A DNA stretch of 64,000 bases, from NCBI GenBank assembly GCA_958450365.1, contig CAUEEP010000731.1:124001-188000 (forward strand), read 5' to 3'. This stretch comes from Mesorhabditis belari (taxonomy: Eukaryota > Nematoda > Chromadorea > Rhabditida > Rhabditidae). The position numbers and the translations under genes are program-made. Below, one piece after another: positions 39,398 to 51,237 of the stretch (position 1 is its first letter; every line of letters starts with the position of its first letter). The notes beneath the pieces are model-generated. The model saw nothing but the letters and a program-made list of their open reading frames with translations, ran no database searches and was not told where the DNA came from.

Positions 39398-42300
39398 ATG
39401 GATGAAGAGTGGGGCGTTCTCAGACAGGATTGTCTCTTCTCCGCCGCTGCCGCCAGCCATCACCATGATGATATCACTGAGGTCGGCAAAAAGATAACAA
39501 AAATTACAAAAAATACCTAATAAGTTGGATCAACAAGATAAAATATCTTGTTCTTGTTCTTGTATCTTGTAAAACTTACCAAAAATTTATTTAGTTACAA
39601 AAACTTCAAAATTTTTGTTTAGCGATCGTGTTCAACTGTCCACTTGCACTAAACTTGAAACTAAGAACACCAATCTTAAAACTTAAGTTTCAGTTGGAAC
39701 TAGGGCAGATCAAAAACTCGTGCACCGACGGGACTCGAACCCGCAACCTTTCGCTTCCCGGGCAACTGTGCTAAATATTACACCACAACGCACCTGATCA
39801 AGAGAGATCAGGTGCGTTGTGGTGTAATGTTTAGCACTGTAATGTGTAATGACTCCAGATGTAATCACTCCAGATGGAGTCAACTTTTCTCTTATTGAAC
39901 TTATCAAACTTACTGAAAAAAGTCCTTTTTGAAACAGTTCGTTAGGAACAATGAAATATCTGTAAAAAGCGTTTCTTTGAAATCATAGCTAAACTTTTGA
40001 AATAGTCTTTTTTTCAGGTAGAACATGTGAAGTGTGAGCCACTCGAGACGATCGATGAGACTTCAGGTGAGCGAAAGAACTTAAAAAATAGCCTAAGCCT
40101 AAATTTGAAAGAAACAAAGAAATAAATTTATATAAAATTTGGCAAAATCTGTGCTGATTGCAAAAGAATTGAGTGTTCGCTTTGGCTGAAAAAAGCGCTA
40201 ATCGGAGTGATAAAACTGAGGATTAGGCATTGAGAAGATCCGCTTCGGGAAACACCAGAAACATTGTCGGGTTTAAAAAAATAATTTTATAAACTCATTT
40301 AATTAAAATCGCATCTTCAGGTAAAGTTATCTATAAAAAATGAATTTCTCTTATCAAGTCGTGTTTAATTTTATCTTATTTTATTTGTTTTATCAAAAAA
40401 ATCATTGGGGAATCAATGTGAGAGTCAAAGTTTGTTTGGAGTAATGATTGTTTCAAATTTTCTTCTCTTACCTCATCGACTTGTAATCAATCTAAAAGGC
40501 AGAAAGTTGTAAATTTCTATAAAGCGCTCTTTTTTTTTTTTCTTTTCTTGTTTATACAGTTAGCAACTGAATGTAACCAAAAAAAGTCAAAAAGAGAAAA
40601 ATCTTTTCTCTTTCCTTTTTTTCCTCTTTTTCCTAATCAAGTCCACTACTATTCGGAGGGAAGAGATAAGAAAATTTCCGAAAAATGAGAAGCGAAGATT
40701 TTGAGAGAATATACGGGTGATTGTTGCAGGTTTACACTCCCCGCAAAATCACTTTGTTCCTTCAAAAATTGAGTCTGTTCTGTGATCATATTTTCTAAAC
40801 TTTGACTCGAATTGACTGCTTTGATCCTCTCTTGTGAGAAATTCGAGTAGTTTTACCTCGTTTAATTACAGTAATCTCGACTTTAAGTGTACTGTAATCG
40901 ATCGTACACTTAAAAGCAAAACCCGTAGCCGTTTCACTGCTATTCTGAAGATTTATTTCACCCTGCAACTGTATAACTTGTCCTGCACAGGACTACGGTA
41001 GCACAGGACTCACGGGTACTGTAGCTCAAATTGCCAGGCCTACAGATCCCTCGAAATAATCCAAGAACGACGGTACTCTACATTATTAAATCCCTTCGCC
41101 TAATCCGACTAATATTCTCACAAAATGGGATCCCACGCCTATGAAGAGGAGTTCCTCTTCCGTTCATTCACTCCCGAGTTGAAAGTCTTTGATTTTGTCG
41201 ACGTAAAAATGGAGGAATGCGTTGAGAATCCGTGTTTAATCCCTAACGATCATCAATCCCATCGACCACCGCCATTGCCCATTCACGGATTGAGAGTTGC
41301 AGGTCGGTTGGAGAGCGGTGATTGTTGTATTTTCTTGGGAATGAGTGCCGTTTCATAAAAATAAGTCCAGACCAGACCTGACCAAGAAATGACTGCTTAA
41401 TAGACTAAAAGGTAAAGGTATTGCGCGAGTTAGTCTTGAGCGTATTTCAGTGATGCAGTTTAAGTCGAAACTCAATTTTTAAAATATCATGCTTCAAAAT
41501 ATTGAGCTTTGTTGAGTTGTGTGATCTCTAATGAAGTCATGGTCGCTTCAGCTTAATCATTTAAACACTTCAAAAAATTCTATTAGATAACATGATAGCT
41601 ATTCTTTTTTGAAATTGTAGAGCGATTAGACAGAAACTGAAAGAGTCCATTGTAGTCGTTGGGTTTGAAACACACACTTCTAGTCAGTCAATATTTAGTC
41701 AGAATTTCAATTCACTAATAATAAGACCAATTTGTTCCACTTTTTTCCTATTGATAAGCTTCCTATTCACTATGTTTTGGTAAACTCAGACTTATCAAAT
41801 TCCATAAGTTTCCTGTTCTTTGCACTCATTTCAAAAACCCATAAAGTCTAGGATCAAAATATCACAGGTATCGCAAATTTCCAGAGAAAAATGAGCGAAA
41901 GATGGCCATAAATTGCATAAGCGATGGGAAATCGATAGAATTTCCCCAAAAGGGGTTCTTTCTTGGTTCCCTTTTTCTGTGTGAGGGTGTGCCTTTGCCT
42001 TGTCGAATCATCACTTCAAATCAAATTTTCGGCTCACCACTGATAATTCCCCTATGATTTGAAAAGATTCAGATAGGGAAAATGGAATAGGGAATGCTTT
42101 TTCAAAAGAACAGTAAACAATTACAAAGCATTTTACAAAGCATTACAAAGCAACAAAGCTTACAAAGAAAAAGACAGAGTTTTATTTTGAAGCGCACAAC
42201 TTTGAAACTCAGATTTCACCAGCTCGAAGCTGTGCTTAACCAAAACAAATTAAAGCATGAACATTTAGAAAATTATTTCAATAATTTTTAGACTACCATG

Positions 42301-45300
42301 GATCAACATCAGTCTCCCCATCGTCAAGTCTCTCATCACCATCGGATCTTAAGGTTTGCATAAAAAATTGGGACTAAAAAAAACAAAAAAATAAATGCCT
42401 TTGATACTTTGAAAAATTTAACAACCGAAAATGAGGATTTACGGGAGTTTTAGATCTATTGAATGCATCTATTAAAACTATTGAATAGTGATCTATTAAT
42501 CTGGGTGTTCTAAACCATTTACCTCTAAGTTGAGGTAAATGGTGAAGACCTAAGTTTCTTTTGTCAAAGATTTCTAAATATATAATATAAACATTTAGAT
42601 CCAATTGTTGTTACTGATGTGTTTTTGACTGAATTTGGTTCTTTTCAAAACAAAAACCTTCTTTTCAGACGGATTTCGGTGCGGATTTCTGCTCGCCTTT
42701 ATGTGTGAACCCATTCTCGGGCGGATCCGCCTCATTTCTGCACTCGCCGGCCAGCAGTAGCAGGTTTGTGAGTAATGGGGAAATGTGAAAATAGACAGGG
42801 ATTTGGGAAAACGTTAGAAAGTAGAAATAGCATAGCTTTTCCAATTTTAAAGCAAAAATAATGAACCATTTACATATTACAGGAAAAAAAAGTGCAAGTT
42901 TCAACTGGGTTAGGTTGACTTTAAAAATTTTTTTTTAATCGGTTGAACCTTACTTTTACTTTAAAAAATATCTGAACTTATTGTTAGTCCCATCTAAAGT
43001 TTCAACTTGAAATCCCTTTGCGTAATAAGTCAGATATGAATATCTCTTAGTTTCTGTCAGATATGAATATCTTTTGGTTTCTGACGCAAAAATCATTAAA
43101 TTAAAATTAGACTCATTAAAATCTAAGTTTCAACTTGAAGAATGTGAAACTAAAAAGGCAAGAGTCAATGTTGATGTTGGTGGTTTGTACGTAATAATTT
43201 CAAACAACCTTTTTTTGGAGTTTCAGGTTTTTAAAGTCCGTTAGATTCTCAATTTTATAACTTTTAAAAAGTCTGACTATTCAGTAAATATTAATAAAGT
43301 AAATATACCAAACTAGCAAGATTCAGTAAATATTAATAAACGCAAAAATCACAAATTTTAAAGCTTTTTGGAGTATTATCTAGCTAAATAAGAAGATCAA
43401 AGCTTTTCCATGATTCCAAGACTCCAAGACAAAGTAAATATACCAAACTAGCAAGATCCTTAAAAATGCACTCATTCAGCAGCCCGTTTGGTGTTCCATT
43501 TCACGCTCAGCACGGAGGAAATGGCAGCATTCCCAACTCGGCTCAAGGATCGCTTCCATCGGTTAGTTTCGAAGAAATTTTATTACGATTACCTAAATCC
43601 ATTAGCAGCATAGAAATAGAACAAATGAATGAAAAAATGCTTTCAGATGTGCGGCAGTCCATTGCCTCCAGTTTCTCATTTCTCTCAGCATCCAGTGCAA
43701 ACACAAGGACAACTTCATCACGGTAAATTTCTGTTTCAAATTCAATACTTTACCATACAATATATTAAGTAAACACTTTTAAAATCTAAGTTTCAAATGA
43801 GAGTGTTAAAAGTTGCGTTTTCATAGACTAATAGTGATAGAACTGTCTTATTGTCGCAATGTTGTGCTATTCAAATCTTCACTGTAACCCACATTTCCTC
43901 GACATTTCCAGCTCCACCCGGGATGATCCCAGTGACGGCGATGGGTGGCGGGTTCTTTGTGGCCGCAAACGGTCAACAAATATTAGGCCATCAAATTGCT
44001 CCGCCAGCAACTCTCCACCATCATCCGATGCAGCAAACGAATCACTATTTCACCCAAAATGTTCACGATGCACATGACGATTCGTCGGAAGAGCACGGTG
44101 AAAGAGTTTGCATGTTAATGACTCTAAATCAAGCGTCCGTTGCTTTACAATTAGAATTCCATGCTCGTTAAGTTTTAACTTGACACTAATCTTTTTAAAG
44201 CCTTTTTAAGGCCGCTCTTTTGCACAGATGAGCTGACCTCCAAACCTTTAAGTATTGAGTGCTCACAGAATTTGTTTCCGATTTGATTTCGAGACTCTTC
44301 AATTCTTCTTCAATTCAATTCAAGGCGCTTCAACCCCTCGAGACCGTAGCAGTAACTGTAATTTCGAAACGCAAACCATCTTGCTATTGAACTAGAAATT
44401 GGGTAGCTAATTTTATCAATCTTGAAACTCAGATTTTTAAACTAGATTTCAGCCAAGTTCTAAGTTAAAGCGTTTGACTATAGTTTAAAAAATTTTTTAC
44501 CTGCATAAAATCCATTAACAGTACAATAAAATCCATCAACATGAAATTTGCAGGTCGTTCCCCATCTCCTCCATTGTCTGAGGGAGACGGTGAAGGGCTC
44601 ACCGCTCTCCAAGCCCAACACCGATCGAGAAGCAAAATGCACGAGATGGCTGTCAGGCAAAAGCTCATCACAGATCAGGTAGCAAGTTTTAAGAAAACAA
44701 CGACTTGAAACTTAAGCGTAAGCTTTGAGCGATAGAAACCCTGATGTGAGCCTTGTATTGTTGCTTACATAGTGAGCAAATCGTCGCCAAAATTGAAACC
44801 CCGTTTTTTTAACCGACTGACTTTAGGACTCGCGGAGCTCCGGTTGTGTTCAATTGTCATCCGAAGAGAAAAGGACACTTGTGCAAGTGAGTATTGTTTG
44901 AAAAAGTAAAAAAAACCTTACAAATTTTAGGAAGGCTACTCGATTCCCCAGAAGTTTCCATTAACAAAATCGGAAGAGGAAGCACTGAAGGTTGTTCGTC
45001 GAAAGATCAAGAATAAAGTGAGTTTCAAGCTAAGTTCAACGCTTTAAGTTCGCTGTTAATAGAAGGGATAAGTGGATAAATCTGAAGAAATGCCATCACT
45101 GAACTTACTCCAAAATTTGCAGCTCTCCGCTCAAGAGTCCCGTCGGAAACGCAAAGAATACATGGATTCTCTGGAGCAACGCGTGCAACTTTACTTCAAC
45201 GAGAATCAGCAATTGAGACACAAAATGAAACAGTTGGAGGTGGGGTGATTGAGTGATTCTGAATTACATTTATCAATTGTAATTCTAGTTTATTTCATGA

Positions 45301-45729
45301 ACGAAAAGCCATTTCAGAATAAGAGTCATTTTCTCAAATGAAATGAAACATTCATTTTGAATTCACATTGTTTCAATTCATGAAAAGTTTCAAGTTTAAC
45401 CACATTAATTCATCAGATATTAATGTAATGTGTCGAGATAGTTAGCCTGATCAATAGCGTATGCTTCGATAGTCGATAGTCGAAAAAGTTGACACGTTTT
45501 AGAAAACGGATTAGAGGATTTTCTCTTGAGTTAAAAAAAACCCTTGAAACCAAGTGCTCAAGTGCTTTTCTAAAACACAGCATTTCATCAAAGCTACCGT
45601 AATCCAAAGTCAATCCTTGCATCACCCGATTTCCAGATGTCCAATCGTGGTCTCCTTTCTCGTCTCAAGCAATTGGAGGCGATTGTGGCGCCAAACGGGC
45701 AAATTCTGGACGACGGAATGGTCATGTAA
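39398..45729 (+). CDS. crh-2: CREB3/CrebA-type bZIP transcription factor, long-range isoform (371 aa)
   Basis: Sequence-specific transcription factor of the CREB3-like/CrebA group. Exons: 39398-39481, 40018-40066, 42292-42353, 42669-42763, 43480-43561, 43647-43722, 43912-44097, 44554-44678, 44827-44886, 44931-45017, 45123-45239, 45637-45729; all phases agree. The N-terminus is acidic with an Ala run ([12 protein letters not shown]); the middle is Ser, Pro, Gly and His-rich. The bZIP is [20 protein letters not shown] followed by [11 protein letters not shown], with the [17 protein letters not shown] signature of the CrebA/CREB3L group, split by an intron after IKNK. The zipper continues through [14 protein letters not shown] to [12 protein letters not shown]. 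Only 15 residues follow the zipper, so there is no membrane segment, unlike vertebrate CREB3-family proteins. A second first exon gives another isoform (41125-41302). The symbol is by family resemblance. Confidence 0.9.
39719..39793 (-). tRNA. tRNA-like gene or tRNA pseudogene
   Basis: Read on the minus strand: 7-bp acceptor GTGCGTT/GGTGCAC (three G-U pairs), an A-box-like TGGTGTAATATTTAGCA and a perfect B box GGTTCGAGTCC in a stem GCGGG/CCCGT. The anticodon stem is weak (TTGC/GCGA); its loop CCGGGAA would give anticodon GGG, but position 33 is C instead of U, so decoding is doubtful. It lies in the first intron of the bZIP gene on the opposite strand. A mirrored partial copy is adjacent (39806-39836). 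Confidence 0.55.
39763..39836. repeat. palindrome formed by the tRNA-like 5' half and its inverted copy
   Basis: About 30-bp arms: the tRNA-like 5' half plus flank, ending CACCTGATC, is repeated inverted as GATCAGGTG followed by CGTTGTGGTGTAATGTTTAG, across a six-base loop AAGAGA. One base differs in the D arm (ATATT against ATGTT). Confidence 0.85.
41125..41302 (+). CDS. crh-2: alternative first coding exon of the bZIP gene
   Basis: Starts [20 protein letters not shown] and ends with phase 1 on a G at donor GTCGGT, exactly the phase needed to join the exon at 42292 (GAC codon made of G plus AC). There is no splice acceptor between the in-frame stop at 41110-41112 and this ATG, so it behaves as a first exon with its own promoter. 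The isoform would be 386 residues with a different acidic N-terminus ([14 protein letters not shown]) and the same bZIP. Confidence 0.75.
43262..43465. repeat. short direct repeats in a bZIP gene intron
   Basis: AGTAAATATACCAAACTAGC followed by AAGAT occurs twice (about 43299 and 43435) and ATTCAGTAAATATTAATAAA also occurs twice (about 43279 and 43321). A small local duplication just upstream of the exon at 43480. Confidence 0.8.
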
Positions 45730-47355
45730 ACGGCTCATTTTGAGCTAAACCGAGATCAGGAACTTTGACCTGGTGAAATTGGATAAGTTATTTATTTGTC
45801 TATGTATTTGATAATTTATTTCTTGTTAACTTATTCGCGTTTTTTGATAATTTGTCTTTATGAGTGAGGACCGAGACGAACACTTTGGGGAATTTGTGTT
45901 TTTGTGTGTTTCTAGTTTCAGGCAGCTAGTTTCAAACTCGTTGACTAATGAACAAAAGTTCGAAATGTAATTATTTGAAGCAAATTCCCAAATTGAACTT
46001 AAAAATTTGACTTCAAATTTAAGATTTTTTGTTAAAGGTAATCGTAATTTGAAACTAGCTGCATTCTTTGAAACTTTCTTCTTCATTTACTTGTATCCTT
46101 TTCCCCTTTTCCCATTTTCCCCTTTTCATCCTTTTCCCCTTTTCCCAGCCTGGTCAAGAAGTCAGCTTAAGTATCATGCGTAACAAAGCTTATCGATTGA
46201 TTGAATATCTTGAGATTCATGTCGAAATTGAAATTACATTCAACCAAGATGACAATTCAACCCAAACTTTAGCCAACAATAGCTTAATCTGCTTGCTTTG
46301 CTGGGTCCGAACCGAAAGAATTATTTTCTAATTAACCACTGTCAACCAACCAAACTTGAAACCGCAATTATCAGCTCAGTAAGCTGATTTAGCTGAAGAT
46401 CTGAGAATTTGCCGAAAATCTTCGCCTATTCCCGCAAAGCATCAGTGCAAATAGGCTCACCTACAGTTATAGTCTAGAGTTTAGCTAAATATGTATATTG
46501 AAGATCCTTTAAAGCCACAATTTCCGCCTGAATTCTCGAAGTGAAGTTAAAGAAACGCAGTCTTGTCAACTGAATACTTTTCTAATTAAATTTAAGTTTA
46601 GCTTATAGTTAAGCTGTTAAGCTGATTCTTGATCGAATGTTTCCATTTTCCCCCTAAAAAGTGTTTGATTTCTCGGCCCTCATCTCACACAAGGTCTGCT
46701 TGATCCGATGCGTGTATCTTTTTTTGAAAACCGTTTATAAGATTTGAAACTTTCTAATATTATTTTATTAATCTTAAGGATTGCAATGCACTTTTTTTTT
46801 AATGTTTTTGGCTTAACCAATCAAATTCCAAACTCACTTTCGTTTAAAAACATTTTTGAAACTTAAAAATTCTCTTTTTTCCACAAATCCCTAATCCTTT
46901 TTGAGATTCTATTCATTAAAATGTTTCAAATGTTTTCAAAATTCTGTGTCATTTCGAAAAATGAATATATTTTCTCTTCTGTGATGAAATTTTTCCGTTT
47001 GCCTTTGGAACTTTGTTGCAATTTTCCATCAAAAATTGAACCTGTGATTGAAAGTTTTTTAGGTTTTTTTTTGCTTTTATTATTTCTGAGATGATCTTCA
47101 TCTTTTCTAAAGTTTTAAATTTACAAATTTATTTTTAAAATTTTATGTTTCATCTTTTTTTTTGATAGAATGATGACTAGGGATTTGTAGTTGGGTCAGT
47201 CAAAGTTTCCTATGTTTTCTAAATTTTTATCTAAACCTTTTTTCGCAAAGAAATTTTCTTTTGCATTTTTAAATGAATTTAAATTTGATTGAAAGCATTC
47301 GTTTTGTTGAAAGAATAAATGGCGAAAAAAACACAGAAATTTGACCCTTAAGATA

Positions 47356-47512
47356 CATGATGCACTCTGGGCTCCCCGAAGCCCGTAAACACCCCCTTTC
47401 TGGCGCACTCATTTCTTCCATTTCCCAATGACACCAATTCATTGCGGGGGAAAATGAAAGAATTGAGTGCGTCAGAAAGGGGGTGTTTACATCGATTGTG
47501 AGCCAAAGTACG
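47356..47512. mobile_element. MITE family 1 copy
   Basis: GGGCTCCCCGAAGCCCGTAA, ACACCCCCTTTCTGGCGCAC, middle AATGACACCAATTCATTGCG, then GAAAGAATTGAGTGCGTCAG, AAAGGGGGTGTTTACATCG and GAGCCAAAGTAC. Both arms are largely intact. Confidence 0.85.
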
Positions 47513-47599
47513 CGTCGAATTCATTCTTTAATTAACCTTTAATTCGTTTCCTGTAAAAGTTCAAGTTGAAACGAAGTTGTCTTGAACGTCAATGTTCTT

Positions 47600-47662
47600 G
47601 GGGAAATGATTACAACATGTACAACATGTACATCATGTACATCATGTACAACATGTTACAAC
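47600..47662. repeat. tandem repeat of ACATGTACA units
   Basis: Six head-to-tail copies of a roughly 9-10 bp unit (ACATGTACA, ACATGTACATC), self-complementary at ACATGT and TGTACA, so single strands can form many alternative hairpins. Confidence 0.85.
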
Positions 47663-48494
47663 ATGTGAATTTCTAAACCTCTATGTGTCAACTGAGATTT
47701 TTCTCGATCACAGCACAAGTATGGTGCTCATTAACGTACGAGAATCTCAAAAAACTTTGCAAAAGTTGAAACCCCTTTTGCACAAATTTTCTTTGGAGTG
47801 AATTTTTTCTATTAGCTTCTGTCAGCAAGTGGTTCTTTGAGCGGAAAACAGATATCCCTAAAATAGTAATATTATTTCCAGAATAGGTAAAAGATATCCA
47901 ATCAAGGACTTATAAGGGAGCATCAGACCAAAATTATCATAACTACGAAATTTGCAATTTGCCATTTGCATACCTGCATTTCTCTGGATCCATTCAATCC
48001 ACCACCAACCGAACCTATGCTGGTTTGTTCAATGAAAGCTCGAAGCCATACCATATTCTCCAAATTAGCATATCTCCTATCCCAATTACCATTTAATCCT
48101 CCTTGAAATAACCTCCTTTCCCCCACTTCTCTATCGTTTTCCTATTCTCTATTCTCTATTTTCTTTCCGAATAAATGTTTTACTTACAAGATGGAAAAGT
48201 AAGGATTTCTTTTTGATTTGATTATTTTCTTAACTCGAAAGTCTTATCTCAAGTCTTAGACTTTGTTAATTTGACTCAATCAAGCTCTACAGTACCCAAT
48301 GTACGTCATTAGTGTCACTAGTCAAAGTGTTCTTTACTTAGTACTGTAGTCTAGGCACTGTAACATAAGTAGTATTTATTCTACAGTACCCAGGCTGTGT
48401 CCGGTACAGTACTACAGTCTGCAGTGCCTAATAGTATAAGTATTACAGCTAAGAAACTAGTATTGGCAGTGCCCAACCACAATAGACTTATCGG

Positions 48495-48605
48495 GAGTAC
48501 TTTGTGCTCTCAAAAATGCTCAAAGCTTTTCTGGTGCCTTGATATCCTGCCAGTAAGACTGCCAGTAAGGGCGTGTTTCCATTTCTCAGCACAAAGTACA
48601 TCACA
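48495..48605. mobile_element. internally rearranged MITE family 1 derivative
   Basis: The outer terminus GTACTTTGTGCTCTC and its complement AGCACAAAGTACATC are kept at the two ends, with GGGCGTGTTTCC inside; the core palindrome is replaced by AT-rich and CCAGTAAG-repeated sequence. Confidence 0.45.
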
Positions 48606-48741
48606 AAGCCAGGCTACTCCAGGCTACTATGGCGATACCGTAATCCTCTCATGCTACAGTTTGAGTATACTTTAGCAAATTTACTATATAGAAACTTGAA
48701 GCTAATCATGGATTAATTCTCAATTTTCTGATTGTGGGGAG

Positions 48742-51237
48742 TCGATGGCAAGTGTTTGAGCTTTTGGGGAAAGGGTCGTGGGGAGCCGTGCATCGAGTCG
48801 TCGATGTCAACAAACGGGGCATCGAAGCGGCACTCAAAGTGGGCATTTGGATTGGACTTTGAGTAAAAGCTTAGTTATATGTTACTTTCTTTAATTCCAG
48901 GTCGAAAGCACCGAAACCGAGGATAACGGAGTACTGAAGTTGGAGGTTGAGAGACTTTTCTATTCAAAACTTTTTCTCTTTTAGGTAGAGGTGATGAAGA
49001 AGCTGACAAAACGACCGCACACCATTCGCTTTTTCGATGCCGGGAAGCGCTCGAAATATTCGTGAGAAAATTAGCTAGATTTTTGCCTTGGCGTGTACAT
49101 CGTCAATAGTTGGTTCTTTTTTCAGCTACTTGACAATGTCGTTGTGCGGTCGGGATTTGGCGACACTCAAGAAATCGCTGCATAGAGGAAAAGATGGGAA
49201 TCCGCCGGGATTCTCGCACTCGACCACTCTTCGCATTGCCGTCTTTGGACTCTACGCCCTCAAACAGGTTAAATCATTTTTGAAAATAGACTCTAAAGGA
49301 TCAGTCTTGTTACAATATGTCGATATTCTGCTTTTTTGTCGGTTTTTGATAGATACCGTAGCTTTGGCATTGTAGAATGGGCATACTGTAGCTTAGCTAC
49401 TGTAGAAGACTAATTACCGTACATAGCTACTGTAAGATACTGTACTGTAGTGCAATGTATGATAGGTATTATCTATTTTCTTTTTTTTCAGTTGCACGAG
49501 GTCGGCTACGTGCACCGCGATGTGAAACCGGCAAATTGGGTGATTGGGCTAAGGGGACGCGATCGAAAGTGCGTCTATCTCATCGATTACGGTACCTAAA
49601 TTACTATGGCTATTGTAAGATTACGATAGATTACTTTAACCATTTTGAGACTGCGATAGATTACGGTAGCTTTTTGGGACTGAGATTAGTGTCTTGAATT
49701 TCATTCTCGCTCCATTTTTTCTTTCAGGAATGGCTCGCGCTTATGTGACAAAGGACAAAAGCGGAAAAGAGATCCTACGAAAGCCCCGACACAAAGCTCT
49801 GCTGAGGGGAACAATCAGGTAAAACCTTAGACACTTTTTTGCCGTAATCCGCCTTTCCCCCGTTTTTTCAGATTCGTCTCTATGAATGTGCACAATCGGG
49901 GCGAGCAGGGACGAGTCGACGATTTGTGGGCTCTTCTGTATTCCCTTGGACATCTTTGTGAGGCGGGATTACCTTGGAGTGGTGACAAGGTGAGCCGATT
50001 TCAGACTTCACCTTGAATCATCCTTTAGGAAGAGAATGACATTAAAGAGAAGAAGGGACAACGCGATCAAGAGGTTTTTAAAGTGAGAATTTGAGAATAT
50101 TCTAGACAAACCGCCGTAATCATTTGATTTTCATTTGATCAACCCAATTTTGGTATCATTGACCGAAATAGGTGCGATTCGGGAAATGGATTAATCAAGA
50201 ATACAATCTAAATCGTGTGCTAACCTTTTTCTCATTTAGAACTGTCCGATCGAGTTCGTTGGGGTGGCGAAAATGTTGCGCACTCTCGGCTACGAGCATC
50301 GCCCCGATTACGCGAAGATCTACGAGACGGTGGGGATTTGAAATTTGCATTCTAAGTACAGAAATTTACAACCTTGATCTAATTTTTATTTTGTATCAAG
50401 AATTTCCTGTGTGTTTCCAATTTTCTCCTTTCTTTTCAGCTCATTGAAGGGATCGACCGGCTCGCCGCAAATTTCAGCGATCCGTACGATTGGGAGCAAA
50501 ATCAGGTCCGGATTTTTTAGGGTTTTGAGTTAATTGATGGATAAGTTTTTGAATTTACAACTATTTTTCGTTTAGTCTTGTCCATTTCCGACATTTCTTC
50601 CTTTTTTTAGTTGCCCTCCCCAGTGCAGACGTGCTACGAAATGTCAGTGCGCGAGCGCGCCACGCATCGACCGATCACACGTGAGGAGCTTTGTTTCATG
50701 GTTAGAAAGCTGACTTTTGAGGCACAATGCAGTAGTTAGTAGCTCATGGGGATACTGTGGACAAGATGTGTTTTCTAAAACGTGTCCCTTTCTCTTTCTA
50801 CCGTCATCTTATCTCTATTTTTTATCCAATCTATCAACTTTTTGTCTGATTCTGTGAAGAATTTTTCTGATTTTTTTGTCTGATTCACAAAAGATATCGA
50901 AAGATACAAAAAGTGGATAGATTAGATAGAAATAGAGACAACATTACGGTAGTTTCGAGAAAGAGGATGTCTTTTAGGAAACGAGTTAAAGTCTACAGTA
51001 TCACGGTACTTCTGCAGCTTGTTTAGAGTTCAATAGCACTGACATTCAGCTAGAAAATTGATTCCAGTTGGATAGCGTAATATTGTACTGTACTCTTCAA
51101 TGCAAATTTCAAGATAAACCTAGAATTTTTGGAATTTTTTGAACTTTCCATCAAGATTTTGTCATTTTCAGAACGCGAGCTCGATTTTCAAAGTTTTCCG
51201 CAGACGCTCCCCGCCTCGTTCAAACAGACTGACATGA
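48742..51237 (+). CDS. CK1 / tau-tubulin-kinase-like Ser/Thr kinase, N-terminus incomplete
   Basis: Ser/Thr kinase of the casein-kinase-1 superfamily, closest in layout to the TTBK-like set that is expanded in nematodes. Exons: 48742-48838, 48901-48945, 48985-49061, 49126-49267, 49492-49591, 49728-49818, 49872-49989, 50029-50082, 50240-50329, 50440-50505, 50611-50700, 51172-51237 (about 345 residues). Gly loop LLGKGSWGAV, ATP lysine in AALKVES, catalytic loop VHRDVKPANW, metal-binding DYG, CK1-type segment LLRGTIRFVSMNVHNRGEQG then RVDDLWALLYSLG. All catalytic residues are present, so it is probably active. The C-terminal tail is short and basic (FKVFRRRSPPRSNRLT). The first exon is missing: exon 48742 begins in phase 2 behind GGGGAG, and I could not place the start. 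The last intron contains a MITE family 2 copy. Confidence 0.88.
50108..50170. mobile_element. half copy of palindromic element family 4 in a kinase intron
   Basis: GACAAACCGCCGTAATC then CAACCCAATTTTGGTATCAT matches one arm of the palindrome at 57003-57148. Confidence 0.6.
50768..50985. mobile_element. MITE family 2 copy in the last kinase intron
   Basis: GTTTTCTAAAACGTGTCCCT, CTTTCTACCGTCATCTTATC on the left; the complement ACATTACGGTAG and GAGGATGTCTTTTAGGAAAC on the right; inner arms ATCCAATCTATCAACTTTTT and AAAAAGTGGATAGATTAGAT. The middle carries a small duplication (TTTTTGTCTGATTC). Confidence 0.8.

Larger units (their letters stand above)
45730..48741. other. intergenic region between bZIP and kinase genes
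   Basis: No supportable coding exon, though the first exon of the kinase should be here. Holds a CCTTTTCCCC-type pyrimidine repeat at 46095-46150, MITE 1 at 47356-47512, the ACATGTACA repeat at 47600-47662, and a diverged MITE 1 derivative at about 48495-48605. A short ATG-containing block at 48176-48199 (MFYLQDGK, then GTAAGG) is an unproven candidate first exon; its phase does not match the next exon. Confidence 0.45.

Noticed and set aside
46068..46331. Hydrophobic plus-strand frame after the bZIP stop, a possible membrane segment for a longer isoform
   Set aside because: The hydrophobic part is the translation of a CCTTTTCCCC pyrimidine repeat; no splice acceptor puts it in frame with the zipper.
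48176..48199. Candidate first exon of the kinase (MFYLQDGK before GTAAGG)
   Set aside because: It ends in phase 0 while the next exon needs phase 2, so the two cannot be joined as read.
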